Source: Actinomycetota bacterium (GTDB lineage Bacteria > Actinomycetota > UBA4738 > HRBIN12). Taken from it: 36,902 bases of DNA. The position numbers were made by a program, and so were the translations under genes. Where the stretch lies: contig JAJPHY010000032.1 of the NCBI GenBank assembly GCA_021325015.1, positions 1 to 36,902 on the forward strand, read 5' to 3'. Under the pieces are notes generated by a model. The model was not told the origin of the DNA, ran no database searches, and saw only the letters and a program-made list of their open reading frames with translations. Numbering within the stretch: the stretch's first letter is position 1; each line of letters starts with the position of its first letter. Shown piece after piece: positions 17,004 to 26,069 of the stretch.

Positions 17004-18359
17004 CTATCCCGTGCCGGGGATCGTCGGCATCCCCGGCAGCCTGGGCGGGCGCCTGCCTCCCCGCCCGGCCATCATCGTGCGCATCATCTTCCTCGCGGCC
17101 TCGAACTCCTTCAGGAGGGCGTTCACGTCGGCCGTGGTGGTCCCGGACCCGCGCGCGATCCGCAGGCGCCGGGACCCACCGATGATAGCGGGGTTGCGCC
17201 GCTCCTCCGGGGTCATCGAACAGATGATCGCCTCCGCTCGGGTTAGCTGCGCCTGGTCGACCCCTCCGGCGAGCTCCTTGAGCGCGCTCCGCCCGCCGGG
17301 GACGCCCGGAAGCATGGCCAGCAGCTCCTCGATCGGGCCGAGCTTTCTCATCTCTCGCATCTGGACCAGGAAGTCCTCGAGCGTGAACTGGGCCTTCAGC
17401 ATCCGCTCGGCCGCCTCGCGGGCCCGGTCCTGGTCCATGGCCTCCTGCGCCCGGTCGATCAGGCTGAGCACGTCGCCCATGCCCAGGATCCGAGACGCCA
17501 TCCGGTCCGGGTAGAAGGGCTCCAAGTCGCTGAGCTTCTCGCCGGTGCCGACGAAGAACACCGGCCGGCCGGTCACGGCGGTGATCGAAAGCGCCGCCCC
17601 CCCGCGCGCGTCGCCGTCGATCTTGGTGAGCACGAACCCCGTCGTGTCCACCTCCCGCATGAACGCCCGGGCCTGCACCACGGCGTCCTGCCCGGTCATC
17701 GCGTCGCACGCCATCAGGACGTGGTGCGGTCTCAGCGCCTCCTTGACGCGACGGGCCTCGCGCATCATCTCGTCGTCGACGTGCAGGCGGCCCGCGGTGT
17801 CGACGATCACCACGTCCAGGCCCTCCCGGCCGGCCTGCTTCAGCGCGCTCCTCGCCACCTTGACCGGGTCCCTCCCGTCGGAGACGACCGGGACGCCGAT
17901 CTCGCGGCCGAGCGTCACGAGCTGCTCGATCGCCGCCGGCCGCTGGAGGTCCGCGGCGACGAGCAACGGGTGCTTGCCCTTCTCCTTGACCATCCGCGCG
18001 AGCTTCGCGCACGCGGTGGTCTTGCCCGAGCCCTGGACCCCGGCCACCATCACCACGGCCGGCCTCGCGCTCGGCAGCGTGAACGCCGCCTGCGTCCCGC
18101 CCATGGTGGCCGTGAGCTCGTCGCGGACGACCTTGACCACCTGCTGGGCGGGCGTGAGGCTCCGCATCACCTCCTCGGAGAGGGCGCGCGTCCGCACGCG
18201 CTCGAGCAGGTCCTCGGCGACCTCCACCGCCACGTCGGCTTCGAGCAGGGCCGTGCGCATGTCGGCCAGAGCGGCCTCCACCTGCTTGGGATGGAGCTTG
18301 CCGCGGGACCGGAGCTTCTTGAAGACCGCGTTCAGGCGGCCGGTCAACGTGTCGAACAT
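17004..18359 (-). CDS. ffh: Signal recognition particle protein Ffh
   Basis: The SRP GTPase that binds signal sequences emerging from the ribosome. The 451-residue protein has an N domain ([20 protein letters not shown]), the G domain with P-loop [54 protein letters not shown] and [12 protein letters not shown], then a methionine-rich M domain ([20 protein letters not shown], then a run with MMRTMM). Length is normal. The ATG at 18359 was chosen because MFDTLTGRL is the family N-terminus. A TACAAT -10 lies about 54 nt upstream. I saw no 4.5S RNA gene nearby. Confidence 0.97.
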   Translation of the reverse strand: MFDTLTGRLNAVFKKLRSRGKLHPKQVEAALADMRTALLEADVAVEVAEDLLERVRTRALSEEVMRSLTPAQQVVKVVRDELTATMGGTQAAFTLPSARPAVVMVAGVQGSGKTTACAKLARMVKEKGKHPLLVAADLQRPAAIEQLVTLGREIGVPVVSDGRDPVKVARSALKQAGREGLDVVIVDTAGRLHVDDEMMREARRVKEALRPHHVLMACDAMTGQDAVVQARAFMREVDTTGFVLTKIDGDARGGAALSITAVTGRPVFFVGTGEKLSDLEPFYPDRMASRILGMGDVLSLIDRAQEAMDQDRAREAAERMLKAQFTLEDFLVQMREMRKLGPIEELLAMLPGVPGGRSALKELAGGVDQAQLTRAEAIICSMTPEERRNPAIIGGSRRLRIARGSGTTTADVNALLKEFEAARKMMRTMMAGRGGRRPPRLPGMPTIPGTG

Positions 18360-18412
18360 AGCCGTAGGGGCGAGCCGCACCCTTGTCGGGGCGCGCGGGC
18401 GCCGGAGGTCGA

Positions 18413-18418
18413 ATTGTA
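18413..18418 (-). promoter_or_regulatory. Candidate -10 box of the ffh-rpsP-khpA-rimM operon
   Basis: TACAAT on the reverse strand, a strong -10 match, lies in the 83-bp gap between ffh and the divergent histidine kinase gene. The ffh leader would be about 46 nt. The kinase gene on the other strand has a good GGGAGGG site but no equally clear -10. Confidence 0.55.
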
Positions 18419-18442
18419 CCCAGCGAGCACCGGGAGGGCTCC

Positions 18443-20293
18443 GTGAACGGACGCAGAGCGTCGGACCTGCTCCGGGCCAAGCGTCTGGAGGTCGGGCTGA
18501 TCGGCCTGCGCTGGTTCGTCGCCGGCTTCGGCGTTCTGCAGACGCTCCTCACGCTTCGGGGGGGATCGACGGCCCGGCCGGGGTACGTGGTGCCGCTCGG
18601 GTTCGCCCTGGTCGTGGCGCTCGCCGCGGGAAACGTGCTGATCTCCGTGCTCGCCGAGCGCGCGACCCGCGCGGAACAGCTCCGCCCGGTGGGCCTGGCG
18701 GCGTTCCTGCTCGACGTCGGGATCATCACCGCCCTGGTGTGGACCTACGCGACGCCGGGCAACTCGATGTGGGTGCTGGGCTACCTTCTCCCGCTGGAGG
18801 GCGCGGTGCGCTACCAGCTTGTGGGCGCCCTGCCGCCCGTGTTCCTCGCCATGGTGCTCGAGCCCTTCCGCGAGCTCTACGTGACTCAGCGGTTCCCGAG
18901 CCACGCGTACCAGGGTGCGGCGGTCGCCTTCCGGACCGGAGTCGAGCTCGCGGTCGCGACCGTCGCGGGGCTCATGGCCCGCTCGCTTCGGCAAGAGGCC
19001 GACAAGGCCCGCCACCGCGCGTGGGCCGCGGAGGAGGCCGCGCGCGCCGCCGACGCCGCGGCCGCGCGCGAGGCCGCCGCTCGCACGGAGCTGTCGGCGT
19101 TCCACGCGGCGCTCCTGGCCGGCGTCGCGGCTTCGGACGTGGACTCGTGCATCCGCTCGATGACCGACCGCCTCGCCGCGGACCTCGGGTTCGAGGCGTT
19201 CGCGATCCTCGTGACCCAGGACGACCGGCTCATCGCCGCGGGCGTTCACGGCGACATCGGGTACGCGCGCGGCGCCGCGTTCGCCGCCGGAGAGGGAATC
19301 GTCGGATCGGTGCTGCCGGAGGGCGCGGCCGGAGAGCTCGCGCCGGACGCGGCGCGCCAGCCGGTCGAGGAGATCGTCGTCCCGATGCGGGTCGGCTCCC
19401 AGGTCCTCGGCGCGCTGCACCGCCGAGAGAGCGCTCCCCGGATCCGGCGAGAGGACGTCCGCCTCCTCTCGACGCTCGCGGACCAGGTGGCCACGGTCGT
19501 CCAGGCCGCGCTCCTGCGCGAGCGTCAGACGGAGATGCTCCGCAAGCTCCGCGAGCTCGACGAGATGAAGTCGGACTTCGTCGCGATCACGAGCCACGAG
19601 CACCGCACCCCGCTCGCCGCCGTGCGCGGATTCGTGAACACGTTGCGGCGCAGGATGAACGCGCTCACGCCGGAGGAGACCGAGGAGTTTCTCGGGATCA
19701 TCGATCAGCAGACCGATCGGCTGATCCGGCTGGTGGAGGACCTGCTGGTGGTGTCGAGGATCGAGGCCGGCAAGCTCGCGTTCGAACCCAAGCTGATCGA
19801 GCCCGCGACCTTGCTCACCGAGGTGGTGCGGGGTCTCGGCGAGGAGGCCGGCCGGGTCTCGATCTCGATCGCGCCGGCGTTCCCCGAACGCTTCCTGGCC
19901 GATCCCTACCGGCTCGGGCAGATCCCGACGAACCTTCTCCAGAACGCGCTCAAGTTCTCTCCCGAGCGAAGCCCGGTCGCGCTGTCCGCGGACGCGGATG
20001 GCGGCGACCTCGCCTTCGCGGTTCGGGACCAAGGCACGGGCATCCCGAGCGAAGAGTGGGAGCGGATCTTCGAGCGGTTTCATCAGACCGATGCCTCGAC
20101 CACCCGCCGGGCCGAGGGCGCCGGCCTCGGCCTCTACATCACGAAGCGGCTCGTCGAGGCGATGGGAGGCTCGATCGAGGTGGACTCAGAGCCCGGCCGG
20201 GGCTCGACGTTCACGGTGCGCCTTCCTGCGGGCCCGGCCCCAGCGTCCGCTCGACCGTCCGAAGCAGCGCCAGCGGCGAGAACGGCTTCGTGA
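18443..20293 (+). CDS. Membrane-bound sensor histidine kinase (GAF domain)
   Basis: A 616-residue kinase. An N-terminal membrane domain of about five or six helices (residues 15-165, e.g. [19 protein letters not shown]) is followed by an Ala-rich coiled coil, a GAF domain (about 215-365, with GFEAFAILV and [18 protein letters not shown]), then the dimerisation and ATPase domains. The phospho-acceptor His385 lies in [13 protein letters not shown], where SHELRTPL is usual. N box [13 protein letters not shown]1 [21 protein letters not shown]2 [18 protein letters not shown]. The GTG at 18443 was chosen for GGGAGGG 5 nt upstream. It diverges from ffh, and its last 83 nt overlap the response regulator gene on the other strand. 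Confidence 0.92.
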   Translation: MNGRRASDLLRAKRLEVGLIGLRWFVAGFGVLQTLLTLRGGSTARPGYVVPLGFALVVALAAGNVLISVLAERATRAEQLRPVGLAAFLLDVGIITALVWTYATPGNSMWVLGYLLPLEGAVRYQLVGALPPVFLAMVLEPFRELYVTQRFPSHAYQGAAVAFRTGVELAVATVAGLMARSLRQEADKARHRAWAAEEAARAADAAAAREAAARTELSAFHAALLAGVAASDVDSCIRSMTDRLAADLGFEAFAILVTQDDRLIAAGVHGDIGYARGAAFAAGEGIVGSVLPEGAAGELAPDAARQPVEEIVVPMRVGSQVLGALHRRESAPRIRREDVRLLSTLADQVATVVQAALLRERQTEMLRKLRELDEMKSDFVAITSHEHRTPLAAVRGFVNTLRRRMNALTPEETEEFLGIIDQQTDRLIRLVEDLLVVSRIEAGKLAFEPKLIEPATLLTEVVRGLGEEAGRVSISIAPAFPERFLADPYRLGQIPTNLLQNALKFSPERSPVALSADADGGDLAFAVRDQGTGIPSEEWERIFERFHQTDASTTRRAEGAGLGLYITKRLVEAMGGSIEVDSEPGRGSTFTVRLPAGPAPASARPSEAAPAARTAS

Positions 20294-20600
20294 AGTACTC
20301 GTCGGCGCCGAGCGACAGCACGTACTCGCGCCCCTCCTCGCCCGTGGCGGTGACGATGACCACGCGAACGGAGGCCGTGGCGGGGTCCCCCTTGATCTCC
20401 CGCAGCACGTCGGCGCCGCTCGCCCCGGGGATGTTGAGGTCGAGGAACATCAGGTCGGGCGGGCGCTCGCGAACCATCGCGAGCGCGGACTGACCGTCGG
20501 CCGCCTCGCGGATCTCGAACCCCTCGTGCTCCAGCACCATGCGCATCGCCTCGCGCATGGTCGGGTGGTCCTCGACGATCAGGATGTCGGCCTTGGCCAC
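20211..20600 (-). CDS. Single-domain response regulator
   Basis: A 129-residue CheY-like receiver without an output domain. The acidic pocket is ILIVEDHPT (Glu10, Asp11), the phospho-acceptor Asp54 is in LMFLDLNIPG, Thr84 in VIVTATGEEG, and Lys105 in [13 protein letters not shown]. All switch residues are present. It starts (GTG) one base after the ftsY stop, so it is probably translated with ftsY, and it converges on the kinase gene with an 83-nt tail overlap. The kinase is the obvious partner. The output must act by protein contact; the target is unknown. Confidence 0.93.
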   Translation of the reverse strand: MAKADILIVEDHPTMREAMRMVLEHEGFEIREAADGQSALAMVRERPPDLMFLDLNIPGASGADVLREIKGDPATASVRVVIVTATGEEGREYVLSLGADEYFTKPFSPLALLRTVERTLGPGPQEGAP

Positions 20601-20601
20601 C

Positions 20602-21591
20602 TCAGCCCCCCAGGATCCGTTCGGCGAAGGCGTGGGGGTCGAACGTCTCGAGATCGCCGATCCCCTCGCCCGTGCCGATCAGCTTGACCGGTACGCCGAG
20701 CCGCTCGCGGACGGCCAGGACGATCCCGCCCTTGGCGGTGCCATCGAGCTTGGTGAGCGCGACGCCGGTCACCTCAACCGCCTCCGCGAACGCGGCCGCC
20801 TGCGCGATCCCGTTCTGGCCGGTGGTCGCGTCCAGGACCAACAGGACCTCGTCCGGCCGCCCGCCCGCCTTCTCCAGCACCCGCCGGACCTTCCTCAGCT
20901 CGTCCATGAGCGGGGTGCGCGTGTGCAGACGGCCCGCGGTGTCGACGATCAGGACGTCGACCCCCCGGGCGATCGCCGACGTCACGGCGTCGAACGCCAC
21001 CGCGGCGGGGTCCGCTCCCCGCTCCTGAGCCACCAGGTGGGCACCGGCCCGGGCGGCCCACACCTCGAGCTGCTCGGAGGCCGCGGCGCGGAACGTGTCG
21101 CCGCCCGCCAGGCTGACGGTCCTGCCCTCGGCGGCCAGCCGCGCGGCGAGCTTGCCGATCGTGGTGGTCTTCCCCGACCCGTTGACTCCCACGACCAGGA
21201 TCACCGCCAGACGGTCGCTCGGCAGCTCGAGACCGTGATCGCGCCCGAGGATCGCGACCAGCTCCTCGGCGATCAGCGCGCGCGGATCGTCGCCGGGCGC
21301 GAAGCGCTCTCGGACCTCCTTCACGATGCGGGTGGCCGTCGCCGGACCAACGTCGGCCCGCACCAGGAGCTCCTCGAGCCCGGCCCACTCCGCATCGCCC
21401 GGGGCTCCGCCGGCGAACAGCGCCCGGACCCGCGCACCGAGCCCCTCAGGGCCGGGCCGCGCCCTCGCCGGCTCCTCCCGTCCGGCCTCCTCGACCCCGG
21501 CCGCGCGTCGCGGCCTCACCCGGATCGCGTACGCGGCGACGGCGATCACCAGGACGACCCCCAACACGAGCACGACGATGTCCACGCCCAC
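20602..21591 (-). CDS. ftsY: Signal recognition particle receptor FtsY
   Basis: Receptor GTPase that docks Ffh-ribosome complexes at the membrane. The 329-residue protein has an N-terminal membrane segment (VVLVLGVVLVIAVAAYAI, about 6-23), a short charged linker, then the NG domain: VVGVNGSGKTTTIGKLAARL (P-loop), [56 protein letters not shown] and GTGEGIGDLETFDP. The transmembrane anchor is the usual actinobacterial form. The GTG at 21591 is 3 nt after the smc stop, so smc, ftsY and the response regulator form one run. Confidence 0.97.
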   Translation of the reverse strand: MGVDIVVLVLGVVLVIAVAAYAIRVRPRRAAGVEEAGREEPARARPGPEGLGARVRALFAGGAPGDAEWAGLEELLVRADVGPATATRIVKEVRERFAPGDDPRALIAEELVAILGRDHGLELPSDRLAVILVVGVNGSGKTTTIGKLAARLAAEGRTVSLAGGDTFRAAASEQLEVWAARAGAHLVAQERGADPAAVAFDAVTSAIARGVDVLIVDTAGRLHTRTPLMDELRKVRRVLEKAGGRPDEVLLVLDATTGQNGIAQAAAFAEAVEVTGVALTKLDGTAKGGIVLAVRERLGVPVKLIGTGEGIGDLETFDPHAFAERILGG

Positions 21592-21594
21592 AGG

Positions 21595-24500
21595 CTAGTG
21601 GACGGCGTCCGGCTCCGGGACCCCGTCGGGGTCGGGATCGAGGAGCGACCCCGGTTCCAGCGCCGTCCGCCCCCGCCTCGGCTCCGCGGGTACGGGGCTC
21701 TCAAGGCGCTGGGCGACCACTCGCGAGGTCCCGTCCCTGCCCATCGAGACCCCGTACATCATCTGCGCGACCTCCATGGTCCGCTTCTGGTGCGTGACGA
21801 TGATCACCTGCGCCTCCCGCGCGAAGCCCTCGATCAGCCGGAGGAACCGGTGCAGGTTGACGTCGTCGAGCGCCGGCTCGACCTCGTCCATGAGGTAGAA
21901 GGGGCTCGGTCTCGCCTTGAAGATCGCGAACAGGAACGCGAGGGCGGTGAGAGCCCGCTCCCCGCCCGAGAGCAGGGAGATGCGCCGTACGCGCTTGCGG
22001 CCCGGGCGGGCCTCGATCTCGATCCCCGTGCTCAGCGGGTCTCCCGGATCGGTCGCGACCAGCCGGCCCTCGCCGCCGGGAAACAGGTCCGCGATCAGCC
22101 GCTCGAACTCGGCGGCGACGTCGCGATAGGCCGCCTCGAAGGTCGTGATGATCTCCCGATCGATCCGCTCCACCACCTCGAGCAGGTCCCGGCGAGCCTT
22201 GCGGACGTCGTCCAGCTCGCGCGCGAGGAAGTCGTGGCGCTCCTGCAGGGCCTCGAGCTCGCCACCGGCGAGCAGGTTCACCCGCCCGAGGAGCCCCAGC
22301 CGGCGCTGCACGAGCTCGGCGCGCCGCTCGAGCGCCTGCACGGTGTCGTCCTCCGCGAGCTCGGCGACGACCTCGGCCGGTTCGCGCCCGTGGCCCTCGC
22401 GGAGCAGGCGCTCGGCGTCCCGGATCCTCCGCTCCAGGTCGCCACGGAGCCGGTCCTCGTCCTCGTACTCCTCCCGCAGCCGGTCGAGCTCGGTCGAGGC
22501 CTCCCGCCAGCGCCGGTTCACCTCCGCCTCGGCCTCGGTCGCGCGCCGCTCCTCGGCCGCGGCCTCCTGGCGGGCGGCGGCCGCCGCCTCCAGCGCCTCC
22601 TCGGCCCGCCGGAGCCGGTCCTCGGCCTCCGCACGGGCGGCCTCCGCCACCTCGAGCTCGGCCCGGAGGGCTTCCGGGTCCTGGGCGGCGAGGGCCTCGC
22701 GCTCCTCGAGCAGGGCGGCCGAACGGGACTCCAGGCGCGCCCGCTCGCGCCGGAGGGTCTCGACCGTCACCCGCTCGGCCATCGGCGCCTCGGGCGGACG
22801 GGGCACGTCGGGAAGCTCCGGCGTCGTCGTCTGGACGGCGGCGAGGCGATCGCGCCAGGCGCCGGCCGTGTCGTCCAGGCTCGCGAGCCGCTGTGCCAGG
22901 ATCTCCTCCTCCTTGGCCAGGGCGCTCGCGTCCGCCTGGAGCCGGGCCATCCGCTCGGCGGCCGAGGTGATCGCGGCGTCCGCCTCCTCGACGGCGGCAG
23001 CGAGGTCCGCGAGCTCGGCCACGACCTCGTCGAGGCGTTCGCGCCGGGGTCGCAGCGCCGCCTTTGTCTGGGCGAGGTCGTGCTCGACCACGGCCAGCTC
23101 GCGTCCCACCTCGGCGGCCCGCGAATCGCCCGCGCGGCTCGTCCGGATGAGGCCGGGGCCGATCAAGATCCCGTCCGGCGTGACGAACGAGGCCTTCGGG
23201 TGCCGGGCGCGCTTGTCGACGGCCTCCTCGAGCGCCCCGCTCACGTAGACGTCCTTCAGGACCGAGCAGACGAGCCCGCGCGCCGCCGGGTGGGCGCGCA
23301 CGACCTCGAGGAGGGCCCGCTCGCCCGGGATCACGGAGGACGACGGCCCCCCGCCCGCGATCGCAAGGGTCGCCCCGTCCCCCTGCGGGGCGTCGGCGAT
23401 CGCGTCCGACTCGTGCTCGTACACCACCGCGTCGGCCATGGGTCCGAGCGCCGCGGCGAGCGCACGCTCCCAGCCGGGCTCGGCCTCGACGAGCTGCCCG
23501 AGAAGACCGAGGGCGCGGCCGGGACGACCCTGGAGGAACCGGGATCCCGGCGTCTCCTCGAGGTCCTCCTTGCGGGCGAGCAGGATCGCCCGCCGGTTCT
23601 CGTGACGGCGGAGCACGTCCTCGAGCTCGGCCACCTTCGAGGCCAGGGCGCCCCGCTCGTCCTCCAGCGCGCCCCGTCGCTCCGACAGGGGCGAGACCTC
23701 GGCGTCCAGCCGCTCGATCTCGCGCTCGAGCCGCTCGCGCTCGTCCGTCGCGGCGGCCATCCGCCCGCGCACGTGCGCCAGGCCCTCGTCCAGCCGCGCG
23801 CGCTCCCGCTCGTACCCGGAGAGCGACCGCTGGAGGGTCTCGACCTCCGCGCGCCGGGCGGCGGCCTCCTCGAAGAGCCGCCGGCGCTCGTCCTCCGCCT
23901 GCCGGCGCGCCTCGACCCGCATCAGGTACTCCCGCTCGGCGCGCGAGAGCTCCTCCTCCCGGCGCTCGAGCTCCTCGGACACCTCGCTCAGGCGCGCGCG
24001 GACCCGCTCGAGGTCCTCGTCCATGGCGCTCAGCCGGACGTGCCGCGTCGCCTCGCGGGCCAGGCTCGTGCGGGCGGCGGACTCGGCCTCCACGGCGCGG
24101 CGGAGCTCGAGCTCCGCCGCCGACTTCTCGTTCTGGGCACGCTCGAGCGCGGCCTCCCGCTGCTGGAGGGCCCAGACGGCCCGGGCCCGCTCATCCGCCG
24201 CCCGGCCGACCTCCTCGTCGAGCGCGTCCAGGCGCTCGCGGGCCTCCTTGCGGCGGGCGAGCCCTTCGTCCCAGCCGGCGTGTCGGCGTTCGCGCTCGGC
24301 GAGCAGGTCGCGCAGGCGCGCCGCGGCCAGGCGCACCGCGACCGCGTCGGCCTCGGCCGTGAGCTCCTCGTGGCGCCGGGCCATCTCGGCCTGCTGCTTG
24401 AGCGGCTTGAGCTGCCGCCTGAGCTCGGCCAGCACGTCCTGCAGGCGCACGAGGTCCTGGTCGAGACCGGCGAGCTTGCGCTCGGCCCGCTCCCGTCGAC

Positions 24501-25014
24501 GGCGGTGCTTGGCGATCCCGGCCGCTTCCTCGATGTACCGGCGACGGTCCTCGGGCCGGGCGGTGAGCACCTCCTCGAGCTGACCCTGGCTCACGATCGT
24601 GTGCAGCGCCCGGCCGATCCCCGACTCGGAGAGCAGCTCCTGCACGTCCAGCAGCCGGACCACCTGGCCCCCGATGCGGTACTCGCTCTCGCCCGAGCGG
24701 AAGATCGTCCGACTGATCTCGATCTCGGACATCGGCACCGGGATCAGCCCGGCGGAGTTGTCGATCACGAGCTTGACCTCGGCCATCCCGAGGGCGGCGC
24801 GCTGCGGGCTCCCCGCGAAGATCACGTCGGCCATCTGCGCCCCGCGCAGGGCGCGCGGCCCCTGCTCGCCCAACACCCAACTGATCGCGTCGACGAGGTT
24901 GGACTTGCCCGAGCCATTGGGGCCGACGATGACGCTCACCCCGGGGGCGAACTCGAGCGCCGTCTTGTCGGCGAACGACTTGAAGCCTCGAATCTGGAGG
25001 GACCTGAGGAACAT
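21595..25014 (-). CDS. smc: Chromosome segregation ATPase SMC
   Basis: Structural maintenance of chromosomes protein (1139 residues), which extrudes DNA loops with ScpA and ScpB. The N-terminal ATPase half has MFLRSLQIRGFKSFADKT and P-loop VGPNGSGKSNLVDAISWVL. Long coiled coils follow, interrupted by the hinge (about 500-650, e.g. LGQLVEAEPGWERALAAALG). The C-terminal half has signature ISLLSGGERALTALAFLFAI and Walker B FYLMDEVEPALDDVN. The ATG at 25014 matches the family N-terminus; the open frame upstream is not coding. TACGAT lies 11 nt upstream. No scpA or scpB is in the window. Confidence 0.97.
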   Translation of the reverse strand: MFLRSLQIRGFKSFADKTALEFAPGVSVIVGPNGSGKSNLVDAISWVLGEQGPRALRGAQMADVIFAGSPQRAALGMAEVKLVIDNSAGLIPVPMSEIEISRTIFRSGESEYRIGGQVVRLLDVQELLSESGIGRALHTIVSQGQLEEVLTARPEDRRRYIEEAAGIAKHRRRRERAERKLAGLDQDLVRLQDVLAELRRQLKPLKQQAEMARRHEELTAEADAVAVRLAAARLRDLLAERERRHAGWDEGLARRKEARERLDALDEEVGRAADERARAVWALQQREAALERAQNEKSAAELELRRAVEAESAARTSLAREATRHVRLSAMDEDLERVRARLSEVSEELERREEELSRAEREYLMRVEARRQAEDERRRLFEEAAARRAEVETLQRSLSGYERERARLDEGLAHVRGRMAAATDERERLEREIERLDAEVSPLSERRGALEDERGALASKVAELEDVLRRHENRRAILLARKEDLEETPGSRFLQGRPGRALGLLGQLVEAEPGWERALAAALGPMADAVVYEHESDAIADAPQGDGATLAIAGGGPSSSVIPGERALLEVVRAHPAARGLVCSVLKDVYVSGALEEAVDKRARHPKASFVTPDGILIGPGLIRTSRAGDSRAAEVGRELAVVEHDLAQTKAALRPRRERLDEVVAELADLAAAVEEADAAITSAAERMARLQADASALAKEEEILAQRLASLDDTAGAWRDRLAAVQTTTPELPDVPRPPEAPMAERVTVETLRRERARLESRSAALLEEREALAAQDPEALRAELEVAEAARAEAEDRLRRAEEALEAAAAARQEAAAEERRATEAEAEVNRRWREASTELDRLREEYEDEDRLRGDLERRIRDAERLLREGHGREPAEVVAELAEDDTVQALERRAELVQRRLGLLGRVNLLAGGELEALQERHDFLARELDDVRKARRDLLEVVERIDREIITTFEAAYRDVAAEFERLIADLFPGGEGRLVATDPGDPLSTGIEIEARPGRKRVRRISLLSGGERALTALAFLFAIFKARPSPFYLMDEVEPALDDVNLHRFLRLIEGFAREAQVIIVTHQKRTMEVAQMMYGVSMGRDGTSRVVAQRLESPVPAEPRRGRTALEPGSLLDPDPDGVPEPDAVH

Positions 25015-25025
25015 CTCGGCCCCAG

Positions 25026-25031
25026 ATCGTA
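25026..25031 (-). promoter_or_regulatory. Candidate -10 box of smc
   Basis: TACGAT on the reverse strand, 11 nt before the smc ATG, in the 88-bp gap to the acylphosphatase gene. No Shine-Dalgarno beyond a GGGG run follows. The rest of the gap shows nothing recognisable. Confidence 0.4.
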
Positions 25032-25102
25032 GTGGCGCCCGGCCCCTCGATCTCGCCTTTCGGGCAGAAGTTCTCTCGCGCAGACGAGGCGGTGGGCCGG
25101 GC

Positions 25103-25372
25103 TCAGCCGGCGACGACGAATTCCCGCTCGCCTCGCGGCTCCTCGGGCTCGACGGCGACCCCGTCCACGCGCGCGTGCTCGGGACCGACCCGGCACCAGG
25201 CCACCATCGCGTCCACGTCCTCGTCGGCGCCCTCGAACGCCGCCTCGACCCGCCCGTCGGGGAGGTTGCGGACGAACCCCCCCAGACCCCGATCGCGGGC
25301 GAGCGAGGCACAGGTCCAGCGGAAGAAGGCCCCCTGCACGCGCCCGGCGACCACCACGTGGACCCGCTTCAC
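25103..25372 (-). CDS. acyP: Acylphosphatase
   Basis: A small enzyme (89 residues) that hydrolyses acyl phosphates. The catalytic Arg and Asn are visible in VVVAGRVQGAFFRWTCASLA and GGFVRNLPDGRVEAAFEG, in the usual spacing. Next come DAMVAWCRVGPEHARVDGV and a short end. acyP commonly lies between smc and mutM in actinobacteria. The GTG at 25372 begins KRVHVVVAG, the family N-terminus; TAGGAT lies 7 nt upstream and there is no Shine-Dalgarno. It diverges from the nicotinamidase gene. Confidence 0.93.
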   Translation of the reverse strand: MKRVHVVVAGRVQGAFFRWTCASLARDRGLGGFVRNLPDGRVEAAFEGADEDVDAMVAWCRVGPEHARVDGVAVEPEEPRGEREFVVAG

Positions 25373-25379
25373 GACCTCG

Positions 25380-25385
25380 ATCCTA
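25380..25385 (-). promoter_or_regulatory. Candidate -10 box, leaderless acyP promoter
   Basis: TAGGAT on the reverse strand, 7 nt before the acyP GTG. Its last two bases are shared with TAGAAT of the divergent nicotinamidase gene. Confidence 0.5.
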
Positions 25386-25389
25386 GAAT
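25384..25389 (+). promoter_or_regulatory. Candidate -10 box of the nicotinamidase gene
   Basis: TAGAAT, 17 nt before the ATG at 25407. The short leader (about 10 nt) would carry the GAGGAGGGG ribosome-binding site, so unlike its divergent partner this message is leadered. Confidence 0.5.
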
Positions 25390-25406
25390 CTCGGTGAGGA
25401 GGGGCG

Positions 25407-26039
25407 ATGGCCGAGGACGCGCGGAAGGACGCTCGGGACCTCCACACGGCCGGCGCGGCCTACGACCCGACGACCGCGCTCGTGGTCGTCGACGTTCAGA
25501 ACGACTTCGCGGATCCGCGGGGCGCCCTCTACGTTCCCGGCGGGGAGGAGGTCGTTCCACTCGTCAACCGCGAGATCGACCGGGCGCTGGGCGCCGGCGC
25601 CCTCGTCGTCTGCACACAGGACTGGCATCCCGAGCGCACCCCGCACTTCCAGACGGACGGGGGAATCTGGCCGGTGCACTGCGTTGCCGGAACGTGGGGT
25701 GCCGAGCTGCATCCGGGCCTGCGGGCCGTCGCGGGTGAGCCGATCCGAAAGGGCTCGGGTGGGGAGGACGGCTACTCGGCCTTCAGCGTGCGCGACCCGA
25801 CCAGCGGGGCGACCGCTCCGACCCGCCTCGAGCGCGTGCTGCGGGAGGGCGGGGTCCGGCGGGTCGTCGTTGTCGGGCTCGCGACCGACTACTGCGTAGC
25901 CGAGACGGCGCTCGACGCCCGGAGACTGGGGTTCGAGGCCGTCGTGCTCACCGAGGCCGTCCGCGCCGTGAACCTGCAGCCCGGCGACGGCGATCGGGCG
26001 ATCGAGCGCATGCGCGCCGCCGGCGCGACGATCATCTAG
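25407..26039 (+). CDS. pncA: Nicotinamidase / isochorismatase-family hydrolase
   Basis: Probably deamidates nicotinamide to nicotinate for NAD salvage. The 210-residue protein has the catalytic Asp in LVVVDVQNDFADPRG, the metal site TQDWHPERTPHF (Asp and two His), a Lys in IRKGSGGEDGYSAF, and the nucleophile in VGLATDYCVAETALDARRLG. HPGLRAV and VVLTEAVRAV fit PncA. The first 20 residues are a hydrophilic extension. The ATG at 25407 follows GAGGAGGGG. A 6-bp hairpin that includes the stop codon separates it from the converging mutM. Confidence 0.9.
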   Translation: MAEDARKDARDLHTAGAAYDPTTALVVVDVQNDFADPRGALYVPGGEEVVPLVNREIDRALGAGALVVCTQDWHPERTPHFQTDGGIWPVHCVAGTWGAELHPGLRAVAGEPIRKGSGGEDGYSAFSVRDPTSGATAPTRLERVLREGGVRRVVVVGLATDYCVAETALDARRLGFEAVVLTEAVRAVNLQPGDGDRAIERMRAAGATII

Positions 26040-26054
26040 TCTGCTACGGACTAG
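26036..26054. terminator. Hairpin between converging pncA and mutM
   Basis: CTAGTC and GACTAG form a perfect 6-bp stem around a 7-nt loop, starting in the pncA stop codon. There is no T-run, so it is at best a weak intrinsic terminator serving either strand. Confidence 0.35.
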
Positions 26055-26069
26055 GCGCGCGGAGACGGA

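Noticed and set aside
18360-18442. Possible 4.5S (SRP) RNA gene next to ffh
   Set aside because: The 83-bp gap is too short and lacks the conserved GGAA-tetraloop domain IV hairpin; it is explained by the ffh promoter and the kinase ribosome-binding site.
20211-20600. Response regulator as a shadow of the kinase gene
   Set aside because: All receiver switch residues (Glu10, Asp11, Asp54, Thr84, Lys105) are present in order and most of the frame lies outside the kinase gene, so it is a true gene despite the overlap.
20539-25032. A 1497-codon open frame on the plus strand opposite smc and ftsY
   Set aside because: It is an antisense shadow produced by the high GC third-position bias of smc; the composition is Leu/Arg/Gly/His-rich with no domain, and the minus strand carries textbook SMC and FtsY motifs.
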